Source: Rhodobiaceae bacterium (GTDB lineage Bacteria > Pseudomonadota > Alphaproteobacteria > Parvibaculales > Parvibaculaceae). Taken from it: DNA of 5,991 bases. Position numbers and translations under genes: made by a program. The stretch is from positions 1-5,991 of the forward strand of contig DAIEIL010000182.1 of assembly GCA_027352645.1 (NCBI GenBank), written 5' to 3'. Positions 1-5,869 of the stretch are shown one piece after another (positions within the stretch are counted from its first letter, which is position 1; each line of letters opens with the position of its first letter). A model generated the notes under the pieces. That model worked only from the letters and a program-made list of their open reading frames with translations. It had not been told where the DNA came from and made no database searches.

Positions 1-423
1 TGGATTGATGAACAGCGAAACGCGAATGCCCGCATCGCTGAGCCGCCGGATGATGGGCGCCAGATTCTGCCGCTGGCCGGCTGCGTCGAGCCCGCCTTCG
101 GTCGTCACCTCTTCGCGGCGCTCCGGCACGATGCAACAGGCATGGGGGCGGTGACGCAGCGCGATTTCCAGCATCTCTTCGGTCGCCGCCATTTCGAGAT
201 TGAGCGGCAGGCCGATCTCCTTCACCAGCTTGTCGATATCCTCGTCGCGGATGTGGCGCCGGTCTTCGCGCAGATGGGCGGTGATCCCATCCGCGCCGGC
301 CGCGGCGGCGGCATGTGCCGCGCGCACGGGATCTGGATGATCGCCGCCACGGGCGTTCCGGATTGTCGCGACGTGGTCGATATTCACGCCGAGGCGCAGA
401 TGCGCCGTCTTTGTCCCGCTCAT
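1..423 (-). CDS. pdxJ: Pyridoxine 5'-phosphate synthase PdxJ, 3' end missing
   Basis: PdxJ condenses 1-deoxy-D-xylulose 5-phosphate with 3-amino-2-oxopropyl phosphate to form pyridoxine 5'-phosphate, the last ring-forming step of DXP-dependent vitamin B6 synthesis in the cytoplasm. The visible 141 residues begin MSGTKTAHLRLGVNIDHVAT, and the family is about 240 residues long, so the C-terminal 100 or so residues lie outside the window. Residues matching E. coli active-site positions at a constant offset of five are present: N14, D16 and H17 in the NIDHVA motif, R25, H50 and R52 in AHLREDRRHI, and E77 in NLEMA. The later catalytic histidine (E. coli H193) is not visible. The ATG at 421-423 is preceded by a GGAG (complement of 433-436) nine bases upstream. 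It follows the DUF2062 stop codon by 21 bp and is probably the last or next gene of the pyrE operon. Identification is secure. Confidence 0.96.
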   Translation of the reverse strand, partial: MSGTKTAHLRLGVNIDHVATIRNARGGDHPDPVRAAHAAAAAGADGITAHLREDRRHIRDEDIDKLVKEIGLPLNLEMAATEEMLEIALRHRPHACCIVPERREEVTTEGGLDAAGQRQNLAPIIRRLSDAGIRVSLFINP

Positions 424-444
424 GTCTCGAAACTCCAGCGCGTC

Positions 445-1032
445 CTATTCCTGTTCGTCGTTCTCGTCGTCCATCGCATCCCGCTCCGTCATGCGCATGA
501 GGACGCGAGCCTCAAGTTGCTCGCGCCGGCGCAGCTGATAGGCCGCAACGGCGGTCTTCACGATGAAATATGTCACCAGCGCACCCGCTATGCCGAGCGG
601 CAATGAGCCCACGGCCATGGGAACGAGCACAGGCAGAATCATATCGAACGCCTTGTGGCTCATCAGAACTTCCGAGAAGTTCACATGGTGCCGCCCCGAC
701 ATGCCCAGTATCCAGTTGCCGACGTCGTAGGTCGCGATCCAGATCGGCGGATAGCTCAGCGGATTGCCGACGAGTGTTCCAAAGGCCGCCGCGATCAGAT
801 TGCCCCGGAATACCCAGGCGATCACGAGCGCCATCATGATGTGGAAGCCGAGGAAGGGTGTGAAGGCCGTGAAGGCGCCCGCCGCGACGCCGACCGCGAT
901 GGTGTGCGGAGAGCCGGTCAACCGCCACACACGCCGCCAGACATATTTGCTCGCGCGTACCCAGCCGATGCGGGGCCAGAGCGACTCTCGCAGCTTTTGC
1001 AGCGGGTGTAGTTCGACCCTACGCCGGAACAC
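445..1032 (-). CDS. DUF2062 family integral membrane protein
   Basis: This 195-residue protein matches my memory of the DUF2062 family, small inner-membrane proteins of unknown function common in Proteobacteria. A basic N-terminal stretch (residues 1-40, rich in Arg and Trp) precedes hydrophobic segments at about 45-61, 63-76 and 78-108, then a long hydrophobic hairpin at about 131-162. The family signature is the GNP turn at 89-91 followed by PLSYPPIWIATYDVG, and the GxxxGxFxxFxPxxGxH-like stretch at about 48-64 is also typical. The C-terminus (171-195) is charged and ends in an acidic DDENDEQE tail, expected to be cytoplasmic. The start is GTG at 1030-1032; no ATG is available upstream in frame before a stop. 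Its Shine-Dalgarno AAGGA overlaps the pyrE stop codon, so translation is probably coupled to pyrE. The family assignment is fairly firm, but no biochemical role can be read from the sequence. Confidence 0.88.
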   Translation of the reverse strand: MFRRRVELHPLQKLRESLWPRIGWVRASKYVWRRVWRLTGSPHTIAVGVAAGAFTAFTPFLGFHIMMALVIAWVFRGNLIAAAFGTLVGNPLSYPPIWIATYDVGNWILGMSGRHHVNFSEVLMSHKAFDMILPVLVPMAVGSLPLGIAGALVTYFIVKTAVAAYQLRRREQLEARVLMRMTERDAMDDENDEQE

Positions 1033-1039
1033 CGATCAA

Positions 1040-1044
1040 TCCTT
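1040..1044 (-). promoter_or_regulatory. Ribosome binding site of the DUF2062 gene, overlapping the pyrE stop
   Basis: AAGGA on the minus strand lies seven bases before the GTG start at 1032 and shares two bases with the pyrE TAA (1043-1045). This supports the GTG as the true start and suggests that ribosomes ending pyrE reinitiate on the next gene. Confidence 0.7.
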
Positions 1045-1627
1045 ACTTGAGACCTCGGCTGCCCGGCTTCGTCGCCGGAATCTTCGCGAGTTCCGGAGGA
1101 AGCTTGTCCGCCGGATAGGCCGGCACATCGATCTGCGCGAGCGAGATGAGCTTCACGCCGACCTTGGCCTTGCCGCCGGAGCGGTCGATCAGGCAGGCCG
1201 CGGCGACGACGCGCGCGCCCGTCTTCCTGATCGCGGCAATGCATTCGCGCGAGGAAAGACCCGTCGTCACAATGTCCTCGACCATCAGGACATTCATGCC
1301 CTTCTTGAGTTCGAAGCCGCGCCGCACCGCGAACTCGCCATTCTCACGTTCGACATACATGGCCGGAACGCCGAGATGCCGCGCCGTTTCGTAGCCGGGA
1401 ATAATGCCGCCGACGGCAGGCGAAACGATGACGTCGATCGGCTTGTCGATCTCCTCGCGCACTTTCGCCGCGAGCGCCTTGCAGAGCTTCGAGGTGCGCT
1501 TCGGGTTCATGAAGACGCGCGCCTTCTGCAGGAAGAGCGGACTGTGCAACCCCGACGAAAGAATGAAGTGCCCGCGCAGCAGCGCGCCCGACTTCTCGAA
1601 TTCCTTGAGAACCTTTGCCTCTTTCAT
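1043..1627 (-). CDS. pyrE: Orotate phosphoribosyltransferase
   Basis: PyrE transfers the phosphoribosyl group of PRPP to orotate, giving orotidine 5'-monophosphate in de novo UMP synthesis (cytoplasmic, normally a dimer). The 194-residue product has the usual family length. Visible motifs are SGLHSPLFLQKAR (25-37, orotate/phosphate side), SPAVGGIIPGYETAR (69-83), ERENGEFAVRRGF (93-105, the flexible catalytic-loop region) and the PRPP-binding signature VLMVEDIVTTGLSS (112-125) with its adjacent acidic pair E117-D118. The frame is open further upstream, but I chose ATG 1625-1627 because GGGGAG sits four bases before it and the protein then begins MKEAKVLKEFEKSGALL, a normal family N-terminus. 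The in-frame ATG at 1637-1639 lacks a ribosome site. The gene lies downstream of rsh beyond a probable terminator and leads the compact pyrE-DUF2062-pdxJ cluster. I saw no convincing -35/-10 pair in the 79 bp upstream. Confidence 0.96.
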   Translation of the reverse strand: MKEAKVLKEFEKSGALLRGHFILSSGLHSPLFLQKARVFMNPKRTSKLCKALAAKVREEIDKPIDVIVSPAVGGIIPGYETARHLGVPAMYVERENGEFAVRRGFELKKGMNVLMVEDIVTTGLSSRECIAAIRKTGARVVAAACLIDRSGGKAKVGVKLISLAQIDVPAYPADKLPPELAKIPATKPGSRGLK

Positions 1628-1631
1628 GGCG

Positions 1632-1637
1632 CTCCCC
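1632..1637 (-). promoter_or_regulatory. Ribosome binding site deciding the pyrE start
   Basis: GGGGAG on the minus strand, four bases upstream of ATG 1625-1627. It overlaps the alternative in-frame ATG at 1637-1639 by one base, so it cannot serve that codon. It therefore fixes the pyrE start at 1627. Confidence 0.75.
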
Positions 1638-1681
1638 ATTTTTTGCTGCTTCGGAATAGCAGATTTCGTCTGCGATGACCC

Positions 1682-1719
1682 GGAAATTAAATAACCGCGC
1701 CGCGGCTCAACGGCGCGGT
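1682..1719 (-). terminator. Probable intrinsic terminator at the end of rsh
   Basis: On the minus strand, ACCGCGCCG (complement of 1711-1719) pairs perfectly with CGGCGCGGT (complement of 1694-1702) across an 8-base loop, followed by TATTTAATTT. The 9-bp stem is very GC-rich, but the T tract is interrupted by A residues, so termination may be partial. The rsh TGA (1707-1709) lies in the loop, and the rising arm encodes the last Arg-Pro-Arg-Arg residues of Rsh. The hairpin would separate rsh from the pyrE operon or reduce read-through into it. Confidence 0.6.
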
Positions 1720-3857
1720 CTGGCAACCTTGCTCACTGCCGACAACCCGTTCAACGCGGCCATGATGCGCGTCAGATGCTTGAAGTCGCGCACTTCGAGA
1801 TCGACCTGCATGTCATAGAAATCCGTGTCGCGCTGCGTCATCGAGAGATTTGTAATATTGCTGCCATAATCCGCGATCAACGAGGTGATGTGGCCGAGAG
1901 AGCCCACCTCGTTGCGCGCAGTGATCATCAGCCGCGCCGGAAAAACCTGCGGATGCTCGGCGTCGATGTCCCATTTCACGTCGAGCCAGCGCGTCAGGTC
2001 GCCGTCAAATTCTTCCAACGCGGGCGAGTCGATCGGATAGATCGTGATGCCCTTGCCGGGCGTGACGATGCCGACGATCCGCTCGCCCGGCAGCGGGAAG
2101 CTGTTCGGCGCCATGCTGATCGCGAGGCCGGACCCGCGCCCCGTGAGCCGCACCACCGCGTGCTCGTCTCCGGCACCATTGCCCTTTACGGGCTTGCGCC
2201 TGGCGGTCTTCTTTACCGGCAATTCAGGGTAGACGGCCTCGAGCACCTGCTGGCCCGTGAGCTCGCCCGCGCCGACGGACGCCAGAAGATCGTCCACGTC
2301 GTCCTGATGCAATGCGCCCGTCGCGCGCTGCAGGATGACATCCGTCATCTCCTTGCCCGCACCGTCGAAAACGCCCTTCAGTATCTGGCGTCCGAGACGC
2401 CCGAACTCGGCGAGCTTCACCTGACGGATCGAGCGGCGGATCGCGGACCGCGCCTTGCCTGTCGCCACAAAGGCTTCCCAGGCGGGCGACGGACGCTGCG
2501 CCTGCGAGCGGATGATCTCGACTTCATCGCCATTTGCCAGGACGGTACGCAGCGGCATGTGGCGGCCGTTGATCTTGCAGCCCACACAACTGTCGCCGAC
2601 ATTCGTATGCACGGCATAGGCGAAGTCGATGGGCGTCGCGCCGCGCGGCAGCGTGATGAGCAGCCCCTTGGGCGTGAAGCAGAAGACCTGATCGGAGAAC
2701 ATCTGCAGCTTGGTGTGCTCCAGAAACTCCTCCGGCGTGCCGCCATGCTCGAGCATCTCGATAAGCTGGCGCAGCCAGCGGAATGTGCTGGCGAATTCCG
2801 CCGACTTCTCCGCCCCGCCCGCGCCTTCCTTGTAGAGCCAGTGCGCGGCAATGCCGAGCTCGGCCAGCTCGTGCATCTTGTGCGTTCGGATCTGCACTTC
2901 GACGCGCTTCTGCTCCGGTCCGATCATTGTCGTATGGATGGAGCGGTAGCCGTTGTTCTTCGGCGTCGAGATGTAATCCTTGAAACGTCCCGGCACCATC
3001 GGCCAGTTCGTATGCAGGACGCCGAGCGCACGATAGCAATCGGCCACATCGTCCACGATGACGCGGAAGCCGAAAATGTCGGAGAGCTGCTCCAGCGAAA
3101 TGGCGCGGCGCTCCATCTTGCGCCAGACCGAATAGGCGCGCTTCTGCCGCCCGTCGACCTTGCAGGCAAGGCCCGCTTCCTGCAGCTTCGCCTGCAGGTC
3201 GCTGGCAATGCGCTCAACAATGTTGCCGCTAGCTGCGCTGAATTCGGCGAGCCGCTTCATCAGCGTTTCGCGCGCCTCGGGGTTCAGCTCCTTGAACGCC
3301 AGGTCTTCCAGTTCCTCGCGGATTTCCTGAATGCCCATGCGGCCGGCAAGCGGCGCGTAGATATCCATCGTTTCCTGCGCGATGCGGGCGCGCTTTTCCG
3401 GCGATGAGATGTATTGCAGCGTCCGCATGTTATGCAGACGGTCGGCAAGCTTCACCAGCAGCACGCGAATGTCGTTCGACATGGCGAGCAGGAACTTGCG
3501 GAAATTCTCCGCCTGCTTGGAATGCTCCGACGTCAGCTCGATGCGCGTGAGCTTGGTCACACCGTTGACGAGATTGGCAACCTCTGCGCCGAAGAGCCTG
3601 GTCAGCTCTTCCATCGTCGAGCCGGTATCCTCGATCGTGTCGTGCAGGAGCGCAGTGACGATCGTGGCGGTATCGAGCTTGAGGTCCGTCAGAATGCCGG
3701 CTACCTCGATCGGGTGCGAGAAATACGGGTCGCCCGATGCGCGCTTCTGACTGCCATGCTGCTTCATGGCATAGACATAGGCGCGATTGATCAGTGCTTC
3801 GTCCGCCGTGGGATCGTAGCCGAGTATCCGATCGACCAACTCATACTGACGCAGCAT
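1707..3857 (-). CDS. rsh: Bifunctional (p)ppGpp synthetase/hydrolase, RelA/SpoT homologue (Rsh)
   Basis: Rsh makes (p)ppGpp from ATP and GTP/GDP and hydrolyses it, controlling the stringent response. The 716-residue product has the full long-RSH layout. The HD hydrolase domain (about 20-190) keeps FSHP with H48, the HDTIED motif (H72, D73, E76, D77) and LADRLHN (137-143, with D139). The synthetase domain (about 230-345) carries FGFRVIV (262-268), RFKDYISTPKNNGYRSIHT (291-309) and EVQIRT (320-325). RFKD is the RxKD form found in bifunctional enzymes; monofunctional RelA has ExDD. A TGS domain follows at about 386-449 and an ACT domain at about 640-712. The zinc-finger/CC region (about 565-615) has no cysteines. 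I chose ATG 3855-3857, giving MLRQYELVDRILGYDP, the usual alphaproteobacterial N-terminus; a TTG 27 bases upstream is possible but lacks a ribosome site. GGAGG lies 16 bases from the ATG and a weaker AGG about 8. A strong terminator precedes the gene, so it needs its own promoter or read-through; I could not pick one out. Confidence 0.97.
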   Translation of the reverse strand: MLRQYELVDRILGYDPTADEALINRAYVYAMKQHGSQKRASGDPYFSHPIEVAGILTDLKLDTATIVTALLHDTIEDTGSTMEELTRLFGAEVANLVNGVTKLTRIELTSEHSKQAENFRKFLLAMSNDIRVLLVKLADRLHNMRTLQYISSPEKRARIAQETMDIYAPLAGRMGIQEIREELEDLAFKELNPEARETLMKRLAEFSAASGNIVERIASDLQAKLQEAGLACKVDGRQKRAYSVWRKMERRAISLEQLSDIFGFRVIVDDVADCYRALGVLHTNWPMVPGRFKDYISTPKNNGYRSIHTTMIGPEQKRVEVQIRTHKMHELAELGIAAHWLYKEGAGGAEKSAEFASTFRWLRQLIEMLEHGGTPEEFLEHTKLQMFSDQVFCFTPKGLLITLPRGATPIDFAYAVHTNVGDSCVGCKINGRHMPLRTVLANGDEVEIIRSQAQRPSPAWEAFVATGKARSAIRRSIRQVKLAEFGRLGRQILKGVFDGAGKEMTDVILQRATGALHQDDVDDLLASVGAGELTGQQVLEAVYPELPVKKTARRKPVKGNGAGDEHAVVRLTGRGSGLAISMAPNSFPLPGERIVGIVTPGKGITIYPIDSPALEEFDGDLTRWLDVKWDIDAEHPQVFPARLMITARNEVGSLGHITSLIADYGSNITNLSMTQRDTDFYDMQVDLEVRDFKHLTRIMAALNGLSAVSKVARPRR

Positions 3858-3910
3858 TCTCGAAACCTGCCTGCCTCCGTTCAACTTCGCCCAAACAGTT
3901 TAAGACCGCC

Positions 3911-3952
3911 AAAACAAAAGCGCCGCCCTTACCTTCCGGCCGGGGCGGCGCT
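3911..3952 (-). terminator. Strong intrinsic terminator of rpoZ
   Basis: On the minus strand, AGCGCCGCCC (complement of 3943-3952) pairs perfectly with GGGCGGCGCT (complement of 3919-3928) over a 14-base loop, followed directly by TTTGTTTT. A 10-bp GC-rich stem plus a T-rich tail is a classic Rho-independent terminator. It sits 52 bases after the rpoZ stop codon and 61 bases before the rsh start. The plus-strand side has no T tract, so it works for leftward transcription only. Confidence 0.87.
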
Positions 3953-4003
3953 CTAAACCGATTGACGCACGGGAGCGGAAGTCATCCCCGCCTTTGCGGT
4001 CGC

Positions 4004-4426
4004 TTAGTCTTCCCCGTCCATGTCGTCCGCGTCGGCGGATTTCTGCTGCGGCGAGTCGATCTGGCTCTGGATGGCGCGGAGGAGCTCCTCTTCGCTCATA
4101 CGGTCGCCGCCGGCCCCAGCGCCGAAGGTGTCGATGTCGGCGGCGCTCACTTCGCCAGCCGTCAGAAGCTGCAGGCTCTCGGCCTCCGGCTCGTCCGTCT
4201 CGACGCGCTTCTGCATGGTGCCGATCAGGTCTTCGCGAAGATCGATCGGAACGATGGTGCGCTCGGCGATCTCGCGCAGCGCCACGACGGGATTCTTGTC
4301 GTTGTCGCGGTCAACGGTCAGCTCGGCGCCGGCCGACATGGCCCGCGCACGGTGCGCGGAGAGCAGAACCAGCTCAAAGCGGTTCGGCACCTTGTCGACG
4401 CAATCTTCAACGGTCACACGCGCCAT
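4004..4426 (-). CDS. rpoZ: DNA-directed RNA polymerase omega subunit
   Basis: Omega helps fold and assemble the beta' subunit of RNA polymerase and forms part of ppGpp binding site 1. The N-terminal 60 residues carry the family signature: MARVTVEDCVDKVPNRFELV, then LLSAHRARAMSAGAE and a conserved NDKNPVVALREIAE stretch (42-55). The MARVTV N-terminus contains the MAR motif linked to ppGpp sensing. The product is 140 residues, longer than the roughly 90 of E. coli. The extra C-terminal half is acidic (GGDRMSEEELLRAIQSQID, ending DADDMDGED) and resembles the extended tails of other alphaproteobacterial omegas. ATG 4424-4426 has a GGAG eight bases upstream. It lies 84 bp downstream of folK and has a plausible promoter in that gap, and a strong terminator follows, so it may be largely monocistronic. 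Placement beside rsh is widely conserved, pairing an alarmone enzyme with an alarmone target. Confidence 0.96.
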   Translation of the reverse strand: MARVTVEDCVDKVPNRFELVLLSAHRARAMSAGAELTVDRDNDKNPVVALREIAERTIVPIDLREDLIGTMQKRVETDEPEAESLQLLTAGEVSAADIDTFGAGAGGDRMSEEELLRAIQSQIDSPQQKSADADDMDGED

Positions 4427-4456
4427 GATCGCAACTCCGGGTAAGGCGGGAAATCT

Positions 4457-4485
4457 ATTGTGCGGTGTATGTAGGGGCTGGGCAA
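4457..4485 (-). promoter_or_regulatory. Candidate sigma-70-type promoter of rpoZ
   Basis: On the minus strand, TTGCCC (complement of 4480-4485) and CACAAT (complement of 4457-4462) are separated by exactly 17 bases, giving -35/-10 spacing with matches of 3/6 and 4/6 to the general consensus. Transcription would start near 4450, leaving a leader of about 25 bases that contains the GGAG site. An overlapping alternative, TTGCTT-17-TACATA, starts about 11 bases further upstream. Both are weak by sequence alone. Confidence 0.35.
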
Positions 4486-4510
4486 GGAGAAAGCAAGCAG
4501 AAACAGGCTC

Positions 4511-5077
4511 TTAGGCGATCGGAGCCCCGTTTCGGGTGGTGATTTTCTCAATTCCGGCAAGCGCGCCAATGCCTTGCGCCGCCCGGAGCCGGTCCAGAAG
4601 TTCCTCCGGCCCCTGCCCGGTCACGGGGTGGCGCCACTCCGGCGCGACCTCGGCCAGGGGAACCAGAACGAACCCCCGGTCCGGAATCCCCGGATGCGGC
4701 AGGGCAAGCGGCAATTCCCCAAGCCCGGCATCCGCGCCCCGTCGCCCCACGGGCGGCACGACCAGGCCGTTGTAATCGAGCAAATCGATGTCGATGGTCC
4801 TCTCGCCCCAACGTACGCGCCGCACCCGGCCGAACATTGCCTCGATCCGGTGAAGCATCCGGAGCAGGTCCACCGGCGGCAGCGCCGCCTCGACCACGGC
4901 GACGCCATTCACGTAGGGCGGCTGCGCATAGGGCGTGATCGCAGGTGTCCGATACCAGGACGAACGGCGCCGCACGGAAATGCCAAGTGAAGGCATCAAC
5001 TCGAGCGCCTTCTCCAACGCCGTTATTGGCTCGCCATGAACAGACGTAAGATTTGCGCCAAACGCCAGCACGATCAT
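4511..5077 (-). CDS. folK: 2-amino-4-hydroxy-6-hydroxymethyldihydropteridine pyrophosphokinase
   Basis: FolK (HPPK) transfers pyrophosphate from ATP to 6-hydroxymethyl-7,8-dihydropterin, giving the substrate of dihydropteroate synthase in folate synthesis. The 188-residue protein begins MIVLAFGANL, matching the family's IxxGSNL start, followed by SSWYRTPAITPYAQPPYVNG (39-58). The catalytic signature RWGERTIDIDLL (89-100) aligns with E. coli at an offset of one: W90, R93 and the Mg-binding pair D96 and D98. E79 in RIEAMFGR and PHPGIPDRGFVLVPL (127-141, H128 and R134) are also conserved. About 12 extra residues (GRRGADAGLGEL, 111-122) sit before PHPG relative to E. coli. The frame is open to an ATG at 5156-5158, but those 27 residues lack family similarity, so I start at 5075-5077, where the ribosome site is weak (GGA only). 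The gene stands apart from folP/folB, which are often its neighbours. Confidence 0.94.
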   Translation of the reverse strand: MIVLAFGANLTSVHGEPITALEKALELMPSLGISVRRRSSWYRTPAITPYAQPPYVNGVAVVEAALPPVDLLRMLHRIEAMFGRVRRVRWGERTIDIDLLDYNGLVVPPVGRRGADAGLGELPLALPHPGIPDRGFVLVPLAEVAPEWRHPVTGQGPEELLDRLRAAQGIGALAGIEKITTRNGAPIA

Positions 5078-5228
5078 TTCAAATTGTCCATGTAGATGAA
5101 TACCCGTTTCCAAAGCAAAGCGGCTTCTATATTTTCTGGCGATTAACAGCCACCCCAAGCCGCACTTCGTCGCCGGGCCTGTCTATTTCAAATCCACACC
5201 ACGCATACGCTACTCCCAGGAGTGCAAC
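5078..5228. promoter_or_regulatory. Divergent intergenic region between folK and the NYN gene
   Basis: This 151-bp gap should hold start signals for both leftward folK and rightward NYN-domain gene. Its centre is AT-richer than the surroundings (for example ctatattttctgg, 5126-5138). It contains a 7-bp inverted repeat, GCGGCTT (5120-5126) and AAGCCGC (5157-5163), 30 bases apart. I saw no -35/-10 pair on either strand good enough to place a start site. Confidence 0.45.
5218..5222 (+). promoter_or_regulatory. Ribosome binding site of the NYN-domain gene
   Basis: AGGAG, six bases before ATG 5229-5231. It is a good Shine-Dalgarno match at normal spacing and fixes the start of the gene. Confidence 0.75.
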
Positions 5229-5852
5229 ATGAATTTCTATCCGCAGGAACGCATCGCGCTCTTCATCGACGGTGCGAACCTCTATTCGGCTGCGCGGGGC
5301 CTCGGCTTCGACATCGACTATAAGCGGCTCCTCGAACTTTTCCGCTCCAAGGGTACGCTCCTGCGCGCCTTCTACTACACGGCGCTGCTTGAAGATCAGG
5401 AATATTCGCCGCTTCGTCCGCTTATCGACTGGCTCGACTACAACGGGTTTTCAGTCGTGACGAAGCCCGCCAAGGAATTCACGGACGCCACCGGCCGCCG
5501 CCGCGTCAAAGGCAATATGGACATCGAGCTCGCCATCGACGCGATGGAAATCGCCGACAAGGTCGACCATGTCGTGATCTTTTCCGGCGACGGCGATTTC
5601 CGCCGCCTCGTCGATGCCATCCAGCGCAAGGGCAAGCGCGTCTCGGTCGTTTCCACGACGCGCAGTTCGCCGCCCATGATCGCGGACGAGCTTCGCCGTC
5701 AGGCCGACCAGTTCATCGACCTCGAAAGCCTGCGTGGCTTCATCGGCCGCAATGCGGACAATCGCCCTCAGGTTGTCCAGGCGGTCGAGGATGACGACGA
5801 ATATTACGACGATGAGGACGAGGAAGAACTCGACCTTCCCGCGCGTGCCTGA
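5229..5852 (+). CDS. LabA-like NYN (PIN-fold) domain protein with acidic C-terminal tail
   Basis: NYN domains are PIN-like folds predicted to act as metal-dependent ribonucleases; the LabA/YaiI-type bacterial subgroup has few characterised members. The 207-residue protein has the expected acidic-site motifs: FIDGANLY (12-19, D14 and N17), RRVKGNMDIELAIDAM (91-106, D98 and D104) and VVIFSGDGDFRRLVDAI (115-131, S119, D121, D123). This is the complete putative catalytic set, so the fold should be competent. Residues 187-202 form a strongly acidic, Tyr-containing tail (EDDDEYYDDEDEEE) that is probably disordered. No signal peptide or membrane segment is visible, so it should be cytoplasmic. AGGAG precedes the ATG at good spacing. 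It is transcribed away from folK, and 17 bp after its stop begins a uracil-DNA glycosylase gene, so the two probably share a transcript. RNase activity is inference from family; the natural substrate is unknown. Confidence 0.9.
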   Translation: MNFYPQERIALFIDGANLYSAARGLGFDIDYKRLLELFRSKGTLLRAFYYTALLEDQEYSPLRPLIDWLDYNGFSVVTKPAKEFTDATGRRRVKGNMDIELAIDAMEIADKVDHVVIFSGDGDFRRLVDAIQRKGKRVSVVSTTRSSPPMIADELRRQADQFIDLESLRGFIGRNADNRPQVVQAVEDDDEYYDDEDEEELDLPARA

Positions 5853-5869
5853 ACGCGGTAGAAAGCGGC

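Noticed and set aside
142..606. A 154-codon plus-strand open frame opposite pdxJ and the DUF2062 end
   Set aside because: The opposite strand encodes PdxJ with all its motifs; the frame has no family similarity that I can see.
764..1678. A 304-codon plus-strand open frame opposite DUF2062 and pyrE
   Set aside because: It spans two real minus-strand genes and their junction, has no ribosome site or recognisable motif, and is compositionally a shadow.
1628..1726. A longer PyrE starting upstream, inside the end of rsh
   Set aside because: The added residues read through the rsh terminator and do not resemble PyrE; the strong GGGGAG site points to the ATG at 1627.
1776..3407. A long open frame (543 codons) on the plus strand, antisense to rsh
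   Set aside because: It lies wholly opposite a clearly identified gene. Its translation is Arg/His/Ala-rich with no recognisable domain, as expected when G/C-ending codons are read on the opposite strand.
3858..3884. TTG start adding nine residues to Rsh
   Set aside because: There is no ribosome site upstream of the TTG, and the GGAGG that could serve the ATG lies inside this stretch. The ATG gives the usual MLRQYEL start.
3858..3910. A promoter for rsh just after the rpoZ terminator
   Set aside because: The stretch has A/T patches such as TCTTAAACTG, but no -35/-10 pair with acceptable spacing could be defended.
5078..5158. A 27-residue N-terminal extension of FolK from ATG 5158
   Set aside because: The family's conserved N-terminus starts at the internal Met (MIVLAFGANL), and the extension looks like translated intergenic DNA. 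The weak ribosome site at 5077 leaves slight doubt.
5787..5834. GA/GAC-rich run that looks like a simple-sequence repeat
   Set aside because: It is the codon pattern of the Asp/Glu tail of the NYN protein, with no exact tandem unit of useful length.
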